Positions 23,715 through 35,768 of a DNA stretch of 64,000 nucleotides are shown here, piece by piece. This stretch comes from Diplosphaera chodatii (lineage: Eukaryota > Chlorophyta > Trebouxiophyceae > Prasiolales > Stichococcaceae), in NCBI GenBank assembly GCA_032358165.1, contig JAALGY010000013.1:434001-498000 (forward strand), given 5' to 3'. Both the position numbers and the translations under genes were made by a program. The stretch's first letter is position 1; each line of letters opens with the position of its first letter. Under the pieces are notes generated by a model. That model was not told the DNA's origin, made no database searches, and saw nothing but the letters and a program-made list of their open reading frames with translations.

Positions 23715-24829
23715 CAATGCCCCTGCGCGACACTGTTGGTAAGGCGCCAGCAAACCGCGGCCGCTCAACAGCAGTTTTGATGCTCGCGCCGCCGGTTGTT
23801 TTAGCAGGAGCTCTGCCAGTGGCAGCCCTGGGGCTGTCTGGCACGCTGGCTTCCAATGCCCTGTACAGGTGCGCAGCAGCCGCAGAGCCTTGCAAGAGCT
23901 CTGCTTCATCTCGCAGTGGCCGAGATTGTGCTACAGAAACTACGTTGCCAGCCTCGAATGTCTGCTTGAACTGTTGTGCTATGGTCGCTGACTTTGCAGC
24001 GCATTCACAGTAGAGTCTTGATGCTTTGCTTTGCCTGGGCGTGTTCGCACTGTGTCAGCAGCATTTGCAATTCTTTGATGTGCATGGCAGTATCAGTAAG
24101 CTCTCAGGTACCGTGTGTTCACCTGTGCCCTTCGATGATGAACAGTGCACACATGGGAGAATTGATCACCAAGCACCTGGACTGCTGTGGGTCCCAACTC
24201 ATCGCCATGCTTACAACAGGCACAACGGACAGCTGACATGGGCCTGTCAGCGCCAAAATTGTTGGACAAGACAGCGCAACACCACGCTGCTACGCCTTGC
24301 ACCTCGAAACTTTGAACACTCGCACATTGTCGCTCCACGTTTTGGTACGCAAACGGGATAAGTCAATGCTGAGGAAAAACAGCTGCCCTGACAATCTGCC
24401 ACACTAATAACATCACAGACAGCCCCTACTAGTCTGCTGGTGTGTGTGCGTCCCAGGTTTGCCAGCCAAAATTGTCACAGCAGGCCCAGCTGCCATCAAC
24501 CTACCGATAGGCAGGACTTCGACAGCATACGCCTCACTGCTGCCCCCGGAAGAGCCTCAGCGACCAGCTGGCCCGGGGGATACGTCATCAAAATGGCGCT
24601 TTCCGTCTAGAATCTGCGTCTGAGCTCCGCCGCTGATGCCTGTCTGCTGGCGTTGCTCCGCACTACTCTGCTCAAGCTACTCCGCACTCCAGGTGTCTGC
24701 ACTACTCTGCTCGACTGCCAGCTGCCCAGAGGAAAAAATGGTTCGAATGGTGCTGATCTATCAGATAGTGTCTACACTTTGACTGTTATGATATTGCGCT
24801 TGCTGTGCTGTTCTTTGGCTCGCAGGCCC
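23715..24829. other. intergenic between convergent genes
   Basis: Lies between the HPPK-DHPS stop and the 3' end of the minus-strand Q/A-rich gene. No open frame with gene-like composition or RNA gene was seen. Confidence 0.4.
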
Positions 24830-25651
24830 TCAGCTGACGGATGTCGCCAGCTGAAAGTGCTGCGGCGGGGTGCTGTTAGCGGTGTGGTCCGAAAACATGT
24901 TGTCGCAGTTCTGCGGCTCCAGGAAGCCCGTCTGCCGCAGCACCGCATTGCGCATGCGCATGGCCTCAGTTCCCCGCAGCTTGCGGCCGGCGCCCTCGTA
25001 CACTGAGCCCGGGCGGAAGTCGCCAAAGGCGGGTGATGAAGGGCCGTACGGCATGCTCATGGCGGCGGCGGCAGCAGCGGCGGTCATGACGTGCGGCGGC
25101 GTGCCCGAGATGGCCCACCCTGTGGCAGAGTCTTCAGGCACATCGTCACCCTCGATCGCGTCTTCAGAAGCAGCAGCCGTTGTCAGGCTGACCGTGGTGG
25201 CAGAGTTGGCTGCTGACGCAGGCTGCCAGCGCGGCACCTTGTGGCGTGGGTGGGAGCCGATGGCCAGCGCTTCAGAAAGCGAGCCGTGCGGCACTGAGCC
25301 GGCCAGGCCCCGCTGCGTCACCTCGCTCAGGGGGCTCAGCGGCGAGGGGGCAAACCGGTGGCCTGCCGCAAAGGCGTCCGAATGCTGGAAGTCGTCACAG
25401 CTGCCGACGGAGAACTGCCCGCTGCCGAACTGGGTGGTCAGGCCCCCGGCCGGGAGCTTGCTGTGTTGTTGTTGCTGGTGTTGGTGCTGCTGCTGTTGCG
25501 GCTGGGGCTGGGGCTGCTGTTTTTGTTGCAAGCCGCTGCCGTCGGCGCTGCCAAAGGCTCCGGCGAGCACATCTGCCGGCGCGGAGGGGTTCAATGACGC
25601 CAGGGCGCGCTTCTTGCCGCTGCCACCGCCGTCGCCGCCGGAGAACGCCAT
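24830..25651 (-). CDS. Uncharacterised low-complexity protein (C-terminal or whole ORF)
   Basis: A 273-codon frame runs from ATG at 25651 (MAFSGGDGGGSGKKRALAS) to a stop at 24830. It is rich in Gln/His (a QPQPQQQQHQHQQQQ tract), Ala (eight in a row) and Ser/Pro (SPLSPLSEV). A more conserved-looking end contains GRKLRGTEAMRMRNAVLRQ and TGFLEPQNCDN. No domain was recognised. A CTGCAG acceptor lies just upstream (about 25682), so the ATG may be internal and further 5' exons may exist between 25.7 and 26.7 kb. Composition and the long open frame favour coding on this strand over the equally long antisense frame, but not decisively. Confidence 0.5.
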   Translation of the reverse strand: MAFSGGDGGGSGKKRALASLNPSAPADVLAGAFGSADGSGLQQKQQPQPQPQQQQHQHQQQQHSKLPAGGLTTQFGSGQFSVGSCDDFQHSDAFAAGHRFAPSPLSPLSEVTQRGLAGSVPHGSLSEALAIGSHPRHKVPRWQPASAANSATTVSLTTAAASEDAIEGDDVPEDSATGWAISGTPPHVMTAAAAAAAMSMPYGPSSPAFGDFRPGSVYEGAGRKLRGTEAMRMRNAVLRQTGFLEPQNCDNMFSDHTANSTPPQHFQLATSVS

Positions 25652-26877
25652 GGACAGGCCGCCGGCGCGTGGTGCAGCGGGCCTGCAGGGGGAGCAACAT
25701 GCGGGCCCAGTCAGCATGCTGATTTCTGTAGCAGGTCGAGAGCCCACGGCACAGCAGGTTGCTCGTGGCTGCCAGTGCGTCAAGCAGTGTGACGCAAGCG
25801 GCACAGCAGCTCATGCAACGAGCGTATCGCACGGCCGGCACAGCAGCAGCGCAGCCGCCGGAAAAATCCAGAGGTGTATCCCACGTGGGCAATGTGGTCT
25901 AATCAGCCGCTGTCAAGCAGCGGCCACAGCCTTGCCAGCAACAGGAAACATGTGCGTTCGACCGCGACCGAGACGCACACCGTCGGGTGGAAGCCGTATA
26001 AAGACTCTCGTGAGACAAGGGGACGCGAACTGTTACCCACTACGTGTGAAGCTTCGACTGACGGCGGGCGCCGCCGGACGTGCAGCTCTCAGGGGGGCAG
26101 CTGCAGCGATAGCTGTCTGTAAATGCATATCTGAGACGCCAGGGCATCGCCTGCTGCCGACGTGGGCCTTCTGCCGGAGCGGGACACGACTCGACCCTTG
26201 AGCCCGACTTTCGGGCAGTCGGACTCGCGTCCTGCAGTCGGACTCGCGTACAGCTGACAGCAGGCCGTCTCAAGACAATCAGAACACTGCAGTGGTCGGC
26301 TGCCGAGCACAGGCCTGCCGTGCGTGTGCTTGCGCCTGCTCAGCGACTGCCAGAGTGGAGCAACAGACCCTCCCATCGCGCTGTGTGCGGCAACAGCCCT
26401 CACCTTGGACTCGCTGCGCCCCTGCCGGACTGCATGAAAGGCTTCATGCGCCGCTGCCGCCCGTGTGCCTGCCTCCGTGCCGCAGCAAAGCCTGCGAAGA
26501 CTGCCCGATTCAAGCTGCAGACACCCTGAAGATTTCGCAAGCACAAACTGGGGATAAGACGTGCGTGCAGTTGTGCAAGCAAAAGTGGCGGTTGCCACTC
26601 GAAGTGCAGCTCGCAAGGGTGAGGAGTCAGGAATGCGGGCCAGCCGGAGCGGGCTCATGCGAGCTGCACGGTCACCTCAGGGTTTAGTCTGAGTTCGCCA
26701 CATCACACCCTGTCAGATCTCGATTGCTCGGCCACGTCAACCGGTGAGCCTTCGCTAATCCGCATGCCTGGCACTCAGCAGGCCATCGTTTTGCCATCGT
26801 GAAGGTCTCACCTATACAGCTGTCACCAGCTTGCGCACGTTGCTGCATTGGGCCGGCATCAATTGCACGCGACCATC
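25652..26877. other. intergenic; possible 5' exons of the Q/A-rich gene
   Basis: Lies between a minus-strand and a plus-strand gene (divergent). Several open frames exist on both strands, but none shows a motif or consistent phased exons. Confidence 0.35.
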
Positions 26878-28211
26878 ATGGCGCAGGCTATGCTGACCAA
26901 GTGTCCGACAGCGGCAGTCTCCAGCGCGCAGCAGCGGGCGCCAGCACCGACACGCGCAGGCGCAGGCCCATCAGCAGTGCGACTACAGCCGGTGCGGCGA
27001 TGGACGTAGACGTGTTTGGATGTTTCCGCCAAGTCGCTCCTGTGTGGCCAGGCCTCTGCCACAACACATGTCTGGGCTGCGGCCCTCGGCTGCGTGATTA
27101 GTCGGATATACAGGTTGTCTCGTGTAGCATTGGCTCCGTTACATCAGCTTGGCGCATCTGGCACGCTGCCAGGCGCAGCATGGCCGTGCATATGCGTGCA
27201 TGCTGCAGCGCCCACCTGCCAAAGCAGACTGCATGGTGCTGCCTAACAGCGGTGCATCGAACCTGGTCCAGCTGCTGCGCCCCTAGCAGAAATTGGCACA
27301 ACGCAGCTGCATATGACTGTATCCAGTCGAAACAGCAGTCGCGGCATGCTGTCTGGCTGAGGACGATATCCGCCAGGGCTGAGAAGGGCAGCAGACGGCA
27401 GTTTCCTTCACACACGCCTGCGAACGCTGGCATTTGAAGCCTGCGGGAGGCCCTAGCATGCTGCTGGTCAAGGCCTTTGCCAACAGGCGCTGCTGGGATG
27501 AGTTGCAGATGTCATCGCCCTGGCCCACGTGCGCTGCAGGTCAAGCGGGCAGCCTTCTTCGGCACCTCGCTGCCGGGCGCGCGCCGGGGCGCCGTGGCAG
27601 CCGCCCGCGCGCCGCAGCTGGTGGTGCGGGCTGGGCAGCAGATCTCCGCGGACGTGGAGAAGCCCATCGGCCTCACCTTCAAGGAGTCCAAGGCAAAAGG
27701 CGGCGGCCTGGTCGTCACGGCGGCGCGGGGCAACGCAGCGGCGGCGGGCATCAAGCCCGGGGACACCATCATCTACGCCAGCAGCTTCTTCGGCGACGAG
27801 CTGTGGCCCACCGACAGCAAGGGGCTGACGCAGTCCGCGCTCGCCGCCTGCCCCTCCCCCGTGGCCCTGGTCTACGTCAAGGGCGAGAACAACGACTTCA
27901 ATGTGAAGCGGCTGCCAAAGAAGCCAGCGCCAAAGCGGTTTGGCCGCAAGCTCACAGAGGCGCAGAAGCAGTTTGCCACGCACATCTGCGCTGACTGCGG
28001 CTGGATCTACACAGCCAAGAAGCCGTTCGAGGAGCTGAAGCCAGACTTCCGCTGCCCACAGTGCAATGCCACCAAGAAGCGGTTTGCGCGGTACGATGCC
28101 GAGAAGGACAAGAAGGTGGGGGGCACCTCCGACTCGCTGGCCACCGGTTTGACAGTTGTGGTCGGCATCGGCGGCATCATATTGCTGGGTATCATTGGTC
28201 TGACCCAGTAG
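26878..28211 (+). CDS. Chloroplast PDZ-rubredoxin membrane protein (ENH1-type)
   Basis: Two exons (26878-26991 and 27540-28211) encode 261 residues. Exon 1 plus the start of exon 2 form a plastid transit peptide (MAQAMLTKCPTAAVSSAQQR..., Arg/Ser/Ala-rich, few acids) up to about VVRAG. A PDZ domain follows at about residues 75-150 (KPIGLTF, AAAGIKPGDTIIYASSFFG). The rubredoxin domain at about 190-230 has both iron-binding pairs, CADCGWIY and CPQC. A C-terminal hydrophobic helix (LTVVVGIGGIILLGIIGL) would anchor it in the thylakoid. The order PDZ, rubredoxin, transmembrane is that of the plant ENH1 family. Related plastid rubredoxins (RBD1) act in photosystem II assembly. An electron-transfer or redox-assembly role here is inferred from the family. 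Confidence 0.9.
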
Positions 28212-28476
28212 ATGTGTGGAGAGAAGCCGATGGCCTGATCTGCCGTGGGCATGGCCGCAATGAGTGGAGATGGGTAGAGAGCACGCTCTGCAAGAGTAGC
28301 AACCCATATCAGCGCTAGTTGCAGGCTGTGCACGAGGCTGCTAAGTATCAGCGTGTCATCCGCACTGCTGACTGATAACACTCTGTCTGGCTGTTGTGAG
28401 AGCTTTGGGGTGACTGCCTGCATCCCGCCTGCAGCGAGGCATGGCGATGTTGCATGCACCTGCATGGCCCGCAAGT

Positions 28477-28481
28477 TGTAA
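28477..28481 (+). terminator. Candidate poly(A) signal TGTAA
   Basis: TGTAA, the usual chlorophyte polyadenylation motif, occurs 266 bp after the PDZ-rubredoxin stop and 57 bp before the next gene's ATG. The motif alone is weak evidence. Confidence 0.35.
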
Positions 28482-28537
28482 CGTATCAGCATTCTGTGAG
28501 CACGTCACGTCCAGACACCTATGATGAGCCAGGCACA

Positions 28538-31500
28538 ATGCGCAGCAGCAGCAGTAGCCTGTGGTCGTCAAGCAGTATTTCGTGGAGGTGTGGTGACGCC
28601 GCTGCAAGCCCACCCTGTGGCATTTCTGCAGCTCTTCAGGCACGCCTCGAGGCGGAGCTCGACATATACCTGCTGGCAAAGACACATGACAGCATACAGA
28701 GAGGAGCCTGGCGTCGCGAGCTGCGCCATTTGCCTGACGCAGCAGTCGCTGGAAGAGGTGATGTTTATGTGGTCAATGCAGGCGATTGCATTTCCAGGGT
28801 GCACAACCCCAAGCTGAGCGAGGCAGACACTGTGTACGAGCTCACCGTTGCTTTCTGCAGGCGTACCTGGACGGCTGCTTCCACAGGTTCTGCCTTGCTT
28901 GCATTGACCGCTGGACAGACAGCCAGCGGGATCACCCGCCCGCGGATGGCGCGCACGCCTTCGTGTGCCCGCTGTGCAAGACGCCATACGCTTCGGTCCT
29001 GCACGACTACCAGCAGAGCTCCTACAAGTGAGCTGGCACTGCTTAGAGCCCACTTGCCGGAGGAGTGTCGGTCATCCTTCCTCGCAACCCCGGCATTGCT
29101 TCAGCGCATTCGGGTCCCTGGCGCACTGCTACACTACGCCTTACCCTAAAAAATTTGAGGTTGCTGAGGTCACTGCTGTGCCAGTCTACCCCGTTGCGCA
29201 GGCGCAAGTGGGCGGCGCGGCAGGGCGCAGGCGTTGGGAGCCTGCCAGATGGTGCGGCTGTGGACCTGACCCCCCTGCAGCGGCGGCGGCGTGCGAGCTA
29301 CTTCTCGCCGCACAGGTGCTGCTGGTTGTGCTGCAGTAGCAGTACTCTCACTGCACCTGCATAACATCCACGCAGGTTGGACCTAGGGTCTGGGGGAGCG
29401 CAGCATCAGCAAACTCATATCACAGCATGCCTCAGTGTCAGCAGCAGATGTCACCCGCGTGAGCTCATCACTCATTCGCATGTGCCGACTCACTTGCAGG
29501 ACCCAGACTGGCAGCGGCAATGGCAGCAGAGCGGCGGTGCTGACAGCGGCACATGCAACGCGTCCGGACGTCGCGCTGTGGCTCCGGCGGGAGCTGGAGG
29601 CTCTCATGCTGGACGGCGATGTCGGCATGGTACGCAGGCAGCAAACCCGTGCTGCCTTCTGCCAGAACCTGCACCTGTAGCCGTGGACACTGGGACACTA
29701 TCAGGCTGCGTCTGTGCAGTGTGCAGCAGCAGCTGTGCTTGCAACCCTTTTTGTTATATGCGGCTTGGACTTGCCGACGCAGCTGATTGTGTCTTCCGCC
29801 CCGCGCAGGTGGTGGCCCACATGAGTGGCACGCTGCGCACCGCTACAGGGGGCGTGCCAACGCAGAGGCGTGGCGCCGCCAGCACGGCTGGCGCCAGCAG
29901 AGAGGCAGGCCCCCAGACACACCTCGTCGAGTTCATAGGCTCTGCCTTCTGTTGGCGTGACTTCTGCGAATCGAATGAGCAGTCAAGGACTCCTGCCCAT
30001 CATGAGTGTGACGGTGCTGGTCCGGCAGCATTCACTCCCAGACCATGCAGCATTCACTCCCAGACCATGCACCCCCATGCTGCAGGCTGTGGTCAGGGCA
30101 CTGCACGCTGCAGGGCAGCCATACGTCTTTGAGCACGCCGGCCGCCTCGGGGAGGAGCTGTTCGACTTTGCCGCCTCGGGCCGCAGCATCGGCGCCCATG
30201 ACCTGGCGACGGGCATGGCAGGTCCGCCATTGGTATTTTGCATTTCAGCCAAGCCGACTGTACTACAGTTCTTCGTGGCCTGATGGCCCTTCGACTGCCG
30301 CGTCAGCATCCGCACCCTGTCAGATCGCCGTGAGCATCCACTCCAGCCTTGCTGGTTGTTCTGGCAGCAGGCGGGGCCAGCAAGCCTGCTGCATCGGCAG
30401 CGGCGACGGCAGTGGCGACGGAAGAGGATGGCAGCCGGGAGAGCGGCGAGCTGTCTCCAGAGCAGTCGTCGGGGTCATGGCACAGCACTGGCGGGGCCGG
30501 CGGCGCCACGACAGCTGGCGTGGAGCTCAGCACCGCTGCTGACATCTCCACAGCAGCTCAGCCTGCAAACCAGGCAGATCTAGGCAGCAGAAAGCTGCGA
30601 ACGCCATCGCCATCGCCCGAGCGCGGCAGCGATTGCCTGTCGCTCTCTCTTGGCAGCGAGTTCGGGTGCGCTTGCTGGTGTACCTGCTCGGCAGCCAGCC
30701 ACCAGAAGGCATCGGTGCACATCGTCCACTGCTTGGCAGCACGGTGGCAATAGTACCATGGTTGAGGTTGTGCGGCAGCCTGCTAGTGTACTATCGAAGC
30801 TGCAGTCCCTTCACGCAGGGACTCGGACAGCGAGGCATACCTGCCACTGGTGCAGGCATCGGCAGCTGCGCAGCGCAGGAAGCTGGAAGCAGCTGCAGCT
30901 GATTATGGCCCCAAGCCCGAGGAAGCCGGCAGCGGTGGTGCAGACGCCAGCCCTACAGGGGGCCCGGCAAGCAGCCCACCCCGCAGCAAGCGGCACCGCA
31001 GCCACCTTGAGGCAGCGTCTCGTGAGCAACGCCATCAGAGGGGGGATGCCGCTGTCAGCAGCAGGCGCAGGCCAGGGGCAGACGCCAGTGGGATTGGGGC
31101 CGCACATGCCAGCAGGTCGGGCCATCGGCACAAGCGGCAGCGCCAGCACGCATCAGAGCAGCATCCTCGTGCTGCAGTTGTGGCGCCGGCAGCAGCAGCC
31201 AAGCCGGCGGCAGTTGACGCAGCAGCCGCGGCAGCTGCAGCAGCAGAGCGCCTGCGGTGTCGTGCAGAGAAATTCGGGATGCCGCTGCCGCCCCCTATGC
31301 AGCCGCCAATCGCGCAGCAGATACCAGCCGAAGCAGCCCCTGCTGGCAGCAAGGCCGCTGCAATCACAGGCAGCAGCCATCGCCACGGCACTCCTATCAG
31401 TGGCAGAAGCGCCCTCAGGAACGGCAGCAGCAGCGGGCGCGGCAGCATCCAGCAGAACGGCAGCAGCCCCCGCAGACGCCAAAACTCTAGATTTGCCAGG

Positions 31501-32119
31501 GAGCCGGGGCAGCTGCGGCCGTTTGTTGACGTTCGTGCGGCGCCCGCACAGCCTGCTGTGATCGAGTCTCCCACCCTGGGGCGCCCTGTCCAGCCACAGG
31601 TGATACTGGCTTTTGCAGGGCATATGTCATTGTGTCATTAGAGATGCGTGTAGCTATTGCATCTGTGCACTGCAGTAATGCACCATTGAAGGCGTTTGGG
31701 CTGCTGTGGTACAGGGTGGGCGCGAGGCGACCGGCAAGCCTGGCCTTGGGCAGCAGCACCGGAAGCGGCGGCGGCGGCAAGGGGACTCACCGGACCGCAG
31801 CCCCATATCGAGTCCCGCAGCAGACCATGGCAACAGTGCACCTCGTGCCATTGGCGGCAGCGACCTCGGCAGCGGTGCTGCTGGGAGCGCTTCAGACAGC
31901 ACCAAGCGCAGCAGGAACAGGGTCCCTGGTGGGGATTCAGGCGGCGGGCTGCGCATGTTCCGCAACGCACTAATTGCTGAGCCTGCTTCCGGCGGGGCCC
32001 GTGCAAATGGCATCCAAGGGACGACTGGAAGCAGCGGCAAGGGCAGCGGCAGCGGCGCCAGTGCCTTGGAGCTGCTGAGGCTGCAGGCTCTGGCTGCCCA
32101 TGCGGCATCAAAACCCTAG
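28538..32119 (+). CDS. Topors-like RING E3 ubiquitin ligase with basic C-terminal tail
   Basis: Ten exons: 28538-28587, 28700-28757, 28861-29027, 29202-29315, 29500-29629, 29809-29853, 30086-30221, 30371-30665, 30819-31599 and 31715-32119. They sum to 2,181 nt (726 residues). The end of exon 6 is the least certain. The C3HC4 RING lies at the N-terminus: CAIC in exon 2, then AYLDGCFHRFCLACIDRW and VCPLCKTPYASVLHDY in exon 3. The YLD-C-FH-FC spacing and the S-x-x-H tail after CPLCK match Topors and its plant relatives. Downstream, RRRRASYF, ALWLRRELEALM and LGEELFDFAASGRSIGAHD resemble the conserved region after the RING in plant homologues. The last 400 residues are disordered, Ser/Arg/Ala-rich, with nuclear-localisation-type runs (RKRRRRQ, RSKRHRSH) and RCRAEKFG. 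Probably a nuclear ubiquitin (possibly SUMO) ligase. Substrates are unknown. Confidence 0.8.
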
Positions 32120-32783
32120 CTCCTTTGCGGCGGGTGCCAAACAGGCATTCTATAGGTTTACTGCATCGTGTACCGCTCAATCGATGCAGACTCTTGTGGC
32201 ATGTAGCCGTATGTACCATCAATCAATTGCCTCCTCAGCCTTTAACTGCACAGCAGCGCTGTGGCATCTGTTCCTCTCCTATCTGGCACATACACGACTG
32301 ATGGTGCTGGGCTGTTGTGAAATATGCAGGCAGTCATGAACCAATGGACCAGCGCAACTCAGAACTATCAGCAAAACTAGATTGCCTTGATCGCAGTCAA
32401 TCAGAAACAATGTTGATGCCCCCAAACATAGTGTAGTATGCGAGAGGCTGCCAGCCCGGCGTAGGAACACCGTGGCACCCCTCAAAGAATTAAGCAAACC
32501 AAACTGAGAGCGGTGCCATCTGCAAAAGCCCTTTTCTCAGTGGACAGCAAGTGGCTGCCGATCCGAAGCAGCAGCTTCAGATGGCGCTATTGTGTATGCC
32601 ATATAAACATGTAGCATCTCCAAAGCAATTTGCTGGGTCTACTAAGGTACCAGTTTTGCGTTATGGTGTGCAGTGACTTTGTTGGGCACATCAGCCACTA
32701 CCCCTGTGGCCTGTGGTAGCCTCTTGCTATGCTTCACGTGAGCTCATGGGCAAGCTGTTGCGTCCGCCCCTATGTGCTGCGTT
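32120..32783. other. intergenic between convergent genes
   Basis: Holds the 3' flanks of the RING gene (+) and kinase A (-). The sequence is AT-richer than the flanking genes and nothing codes convincingly. Confidence 0.4.
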
Positions 32784-35768
32784 CTAGCAGCAGCTTGCCG
32801 CCTGCCTGTCGGCCCTGTAGTGCTGCGCCCCTGTTTCTGCCTGCGGCCTGAGCCCAAAGTCGCTGTGATAGATGCTGCCCAGCAGCGAGGCTCCATCAGG
32901 CGGGAACGGCTCTGCCACTGCCGCCGCCTGCACAACGAGGGCTGCCAGCTCTGCCGGACCCTGGCGGACGCCGCCCCAGGGGGGCCCGCTGCCGCCGGCG
33001 CTGCACATGGCTGCGGTGCCTCCCTGGCTGCTGCGCTTGATCAGCGGCCTGCAGCCTGCGCCGGGACTGGCAGGCGGCACCTGCTGCTGCTGCCTGCAGC
33101 ATGCGGCGCCCCTGCTGCTTCCCGCTGCCGCCGCCGCCGCCGCCAGCCGGTCGTTCAGGGTCGCGAGGCCCGGCGGCAGGTCCTTCACCACCCAGGGGTG
33201 CGCGGCCACCTCGGCGATGGTGATGCGCGTGGCGGGGTTGGGGTCCAGCAGCCGCTCCAGCAGGTTCGCCAACGCCGGCGTCCCCTGGACAGGAAACATG
33301 TGCACAAATCCAGGTCAGCATGTTTCAGCCGCAAAACTTTGAGGTGCATGCCCAGCGCAAAGTAGTACCTGGCAGTCTGCAGCCACGCAGGTGCCGGCAT
33401 GTTTGCCGACAAGGCAGGGCGAGGCAGATGGATCATGCAGTGGCATGCAGCACCCGTGCGGTTTCAGATGCTACGGGCAGCCATCGAGCTTGACCCGCAT
33501 TGCCACTGCCTGCTGTTCACAGCTGGACGCATGCCGCAACGAAACGATCAACAGGGCGCATACTTTGCAGCCACTTGAGGAGCCCAGATCAGGGTTGTAT
33601 GCGCACCCGGCACGGCAGCTGGCGGGGGCTCCCGCACGCGATGCGCAGCGCCATGACGCCCATGCGGCCCGCGCGGTCTAAACCCTCCTCCTCGGGGTGC
33701 AGGAAGGGGAAGCCGCCGCCGATGAGGGTCCACAGCGTCACGCCCGCCGCCCAGCAGTCGGCGGCGCGCGCGTCGGTTCCCGCCGTCCGCAGCAGGATCT
33801 GCATACGGCACAGGAACGCTCATTGGGTGATGGCACAACGGCAGCAGGATCTGCAGATCCAGTGTGCCAGACCCACAGGTAAGCAAGGTTTCATCACTGG
33901 ATGGTGCAAGGATGCGCCTGGCGGGATTGAAATCCACATGGGTGACAGGGTTGGCTGAAGAGCGCGGCAGCAATGGCGGCAGTGCTGAGACGAAGCATAT
34001 TGCCAGTAACGATTCTGAAGCTCACCTCCGGCGCGATGTATTCGGGGGTGCCGCACAGCCGGTCGCTGCAGCGGCCGCCGACGGCATTGGCGCAGCTCCA
34101 CCCAAAGTCGGCCAGCCGCACGTCGAAGCCCCGCCCCGCCAGCAGCACGTTGTCGCACTTGACGTCGCCGACGGCCACGCCTTGCAGTTCATGGCTGGCG
34201 ATGAGCATGGAGGCGTTGCAGGGTAGGTCTGCCATGGGGTTTGATGCCTGACATGGTGACATGTGGCGGGGAGCGCAAGCCATCGCACGTGCCCCCAGAG
34301 GCCAGGCAGGACACGCTGCAGGCGACTCAAAGACAGAGCTGTGTCTGAAGGCGGACGCACCTAAGCGGTGGATCCACTCCAGGGCTGACACCAGCTGCTG
34401 GAAGATGTGCCGTGCCGCCGGCTCCGCCATGCCCTCCCCCTGTGTATGCCAAGTGAGGTTACCACTGGGTGGCATTCTACTCTGATTGCAGTCATCTGCG
34501 TGGGTTATCGGCAGGCAGCGGGTGAAGTGCAGAGGGCAGGTGGCGGCAGGACAGCGGCAGCGGCAGGCGCACACCGTGTACTGGACGTGCCTTGACAGAC
34601 GCTCCGCCAGGTCCCCGCCGTCTGCAGGCCCAGACGGCAGTTCACCAGCCTTGTGATGCCGTGTGACGCATGGTTCTCAGCTGGTGCGGCGGTGCTGCAG
34701 CACATGGACTCCGCCGCATGTGCGGCCGCAGTGATAGGACAAGGGCGTTGGTCTAACCCACCTGCCAGGTCCATGACGACCGCCAGGTGGCAAGGAGTGA
34801 GGAACGCCTCCCGGAAGCCGATGATGTGCGGGTGAGCTGACAGCGCCGCATGGTTCACCAGCGAGCTGCGGTGCAGGGGCGGCAGACGTCAGGGGAGATG
34901 CGCTGTTTGACACACGGCTGTGGGAGGCATGAGCCAGCACACTGTTCTGTTAGTCACAAGCAGCACCGCACCAGAGGGAGCATCCTTAGACTGGGCTGCA
35001 CCTGGTCACATTGGGCACGTCCAGATTGGCATGCCGCGGCAGCAGCTTGATCGCCACAGCCTCGCCTGTTAGGATATGAGTCGCCTGGACCACTGCGCCC
35101 TGGCCACCCCTGATGAAAGGAAGAAAGCGGCAGTGACTGGCTCACGACGCTGTGCATTAGGCATCAGGCACTGATCGGTGCTGACGAGCCTGACTAACGG
35201 TGCCAAGGTCAAGTGACGACGCTCGACGCCATCAACAGGGCTGTTGACCTACCCGGTTGAGCAGCCTGCCGAAGCGGTAGCCGCCACCAAGGTCGCACTC
35301 TGGCGTGTCGGGCTGTGCACAGGGTTTAGCTGAGGCGAACCACTCGGGGTCCGGGGCAGGAATCTTACCGCTGCGGCAGCAGCTGGCCTCCCAGCGGCCT
35401 GCCTCACACCTATGTTGATGTGGGAAACGCGGATCAGCACGAAGGTAATGCTGGCAAGCTGCCGCAGGTGAGCATGAGGCGTCGCAGTCCCCGGGCAGCT
35501 AGGTCAAAGAATGTCAGCAGCGGTCAGCAGCTCGAGGCGTCAGGGTGGCCGTCACCGCCCCAGGACTGCACAATCTGGTCCGATCTCCGACTTTCGAAAG
35601 CCGCCGGGAGTGAAGGCCTCACCACTTTGCCGTACCGTCGCTGCCTGTGGAGGTGCTACTGCAGTGTGAAGCGTTGCTGCTGTGCACATCGTCACAGCCA
35701 CCCGCAGAGCTGACGGCCCGCCCGCGGCCGCGGAAGCCGCTCAGACGCCTCGCTGCCCAGCCGCCCAT
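32784..35768 (-). pseudogene. SnRK2/CAMK-like kinase A, probable pseudokinase or decaying paralogue
   Basis: Nine exons parallel kinase B: 35768-35623, 35382-35253, 35109-35002, 34865-34762, 34621-34575, 34439-34361, 34180-34026, 33798-33607 and 33284-32784. Kinase motifs are recognisable: GGQGAVV, VAIKLL, HPHIIGFREAFL, VKCDNVLL, LADFGW, LCGTPEYIAPE and ADCWAAGVTLWTLIGGGFPF. Three defects stand out. The exon 2/exon 3 junction is one base out of phase with the only GT donor (end 35253; homology needs 35254). The alpha-C glutamate (REL in B) reads SSL. The HRD arginine is replaced (VGD; SRD in B). The VAIK lysine, catalytic Asp and DFG persist. It may be a transcribed pseudokinase using a non-canonical donor, or a pseudogene. 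A sequencing error could explain the phase slip but not the substitutions. Compared with B it lacks one intron, within the DFG-APE region. Confidence 0.65.

Noticed and set aside
24870..26201. 443-codon plus-strand open frame
   Set aside because: Mostly antisense of the Q/A-rich minus-strand frame; poly-Cys/Trp and poly-Leu runs come from the CAG tract. I prefer the minus strand but not with certainty.
30021..30070. Two adjacent 22-bp copies of GCATTCACTCCCAGACCATG as a CRISPR-like or mobile repeat
   Set aside because: Only two copies with no spacer, in an intron of the RING gene: a simple tandem duplication.
35240..35260. Treating the kinase A exon 2/3 phase slip as proof of a pseudogene
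   Set aside because: A GG donor, an assembly error or an unseen alternative junction could explain it alone. It is kept as supporting evidence together with the missing residues.
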